Assembly (NCBI GenBank): GCA_038057515.1
Contig: JBBUDB010000008.1
Location: 1 to 5,110 of the forward strand
Reading direction: 5' to 3'
DNA length: 5,110 nucleotides
Origin: DATJQA01 sp038057515
GTDB taxonomy: Bacteria > Patescibacteriota > Minisyncoccia > UBA6257 > 2-01-FULL-56-20
The translations under genes and the position numbers were made by a program. Positions 5,009-5,110 of this stretch are shown in pieces (positions within the stretch are counted from its first letter, which is position 1; the number at the start of each line of letters is the position of its first letter). The notes under the pieces are model-generated. The model saw only the letters and a program-made list of their open reading frames with translations, was not told the origin of the DNA and ran no database searches.

Positions 5009-5110
5009 ATTTGACTTGGTCGCGGGTTGCGGTTTTTAATTTGGCAAGAAATTCTGCGAATAACCTTATCTCCTCCTGATAGCGAGGGAGGTTTTGTGTT
5101 CGTTCGAGGC
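4989..5110 (-). CDS. C-terminal end of an unidentified gene, cut by the window edge
   Basis: The minus strand is open from the window end to a TAA at 4989-4991 and encodes 39 residues plus a partial codon. The residues include NLPRYQEEIRLFAEFLAKL and end KFDDINH. The composition looks like a real protein: a probable amphipathic helix with well-spaced Leu/Phe and many charged residues. No start is available inside the window, so the family cannot be named. It ends 32 bases before the ATG of the DUF6624-like gene on the same strand, so the two could be cotranscribed in addition to the internal promoter. Confidence 0.65.
   Translation of the reverse strand, partial: LERTQNLPRYQEEIRLFAEFLAKLKTATRDQVKFDDINH

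Noticed and set aside
4727..5014. A 95-codon plus-strand frame opposite the DUF6624-like gene.
   Set aside because: The composition is arginine-rich, it has no ribosome binding site, and the opposite strand has a recognisable protein with a strong start signal.
5011..5040. A plus-strand promoter TTGACT with TTTAAT 18 bases away, divergent from the minus-strand promoter.
   Set aside because: It lies inside the minus-strand coding end and no plus-strand gene starts after it in the window. The TTGACT is a by-product of the palindrome.
5072..5098. A plus-strand hairpin with TTTT, or a GGGAGG ribosome binding site with a GTG start at 5096.
   Set aside because: The stem is only 5-6 bp, the T run is short, and the region is better explained as minus-strand coding sequence for the gene running off the window.

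Overview
The window most resembles a chromosomal fragment of a Candidate Phyla Radiation bacterium (Patescibacteria, probably Parcubacteria-like). This is an inference from the compact pilM-pilN-pilO-like run with very small components, the scarcity of Shine-Dalgarno sites in front of those genes, a near-leaderless promoter, and a transposase ending in a WWT-type tail that I associate with that group. TGA is used as an ordinary stop.

Layout. (1) Bases 2-1081 are a complete insertion sequence, probably IS481-like. It has imperfect terminal inverted repeats of about 30 bp and one DDE transposase gene, which has no stop codon inside the element and runs 17 codons into the host flank. (2) A sigma70-like promoter starts 5 bp beyond the element and leads into a tight plus-strand operon for the type IV pilus inner-membrane platform: pilM (1128-2213), a PilN-like protein (2239-2904), a PilO-like protein (2901-3494, ATGA overlap) and a 97-residue membrane protein with a PilP/GspC-like ending (3498-3791). 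The cytoplasmic actin-like PilM would bind the PilN/PilO membrane pair, and the small fourth protein could link this platform outward. (3) A separate extended -10 promoter (3874-3882) drives a gene for an unrecognised membrane-anchored extracytoplasmic protein (3998-4474). A 105-bp inverted-repeat element with 16-17-bp arms and a 4-bp target duplication has inserted exactly at this gene's start codon. It recreated the ATG and placed a 34-codon reading frame in front. (4) The right end is on the minus strand and lower in GC: the last 39 codons of an unidentified gene running off the window, then a DUF6624-like gene with a strong Shine-Dalgarno site. The latter appears to be frameshifted near its C terminus.

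The strongest observation is the small structured mobile element at 3894-3998. Removing it together with one copy of its duplication reconstructs a plausible leaderless gene. The second is the transposase that borrows its stop codon from the pilM start region. I see no tRNA, rRNA, CRISPR array or convincing terminator, and no gene-free stretch longer than about 100 bases.
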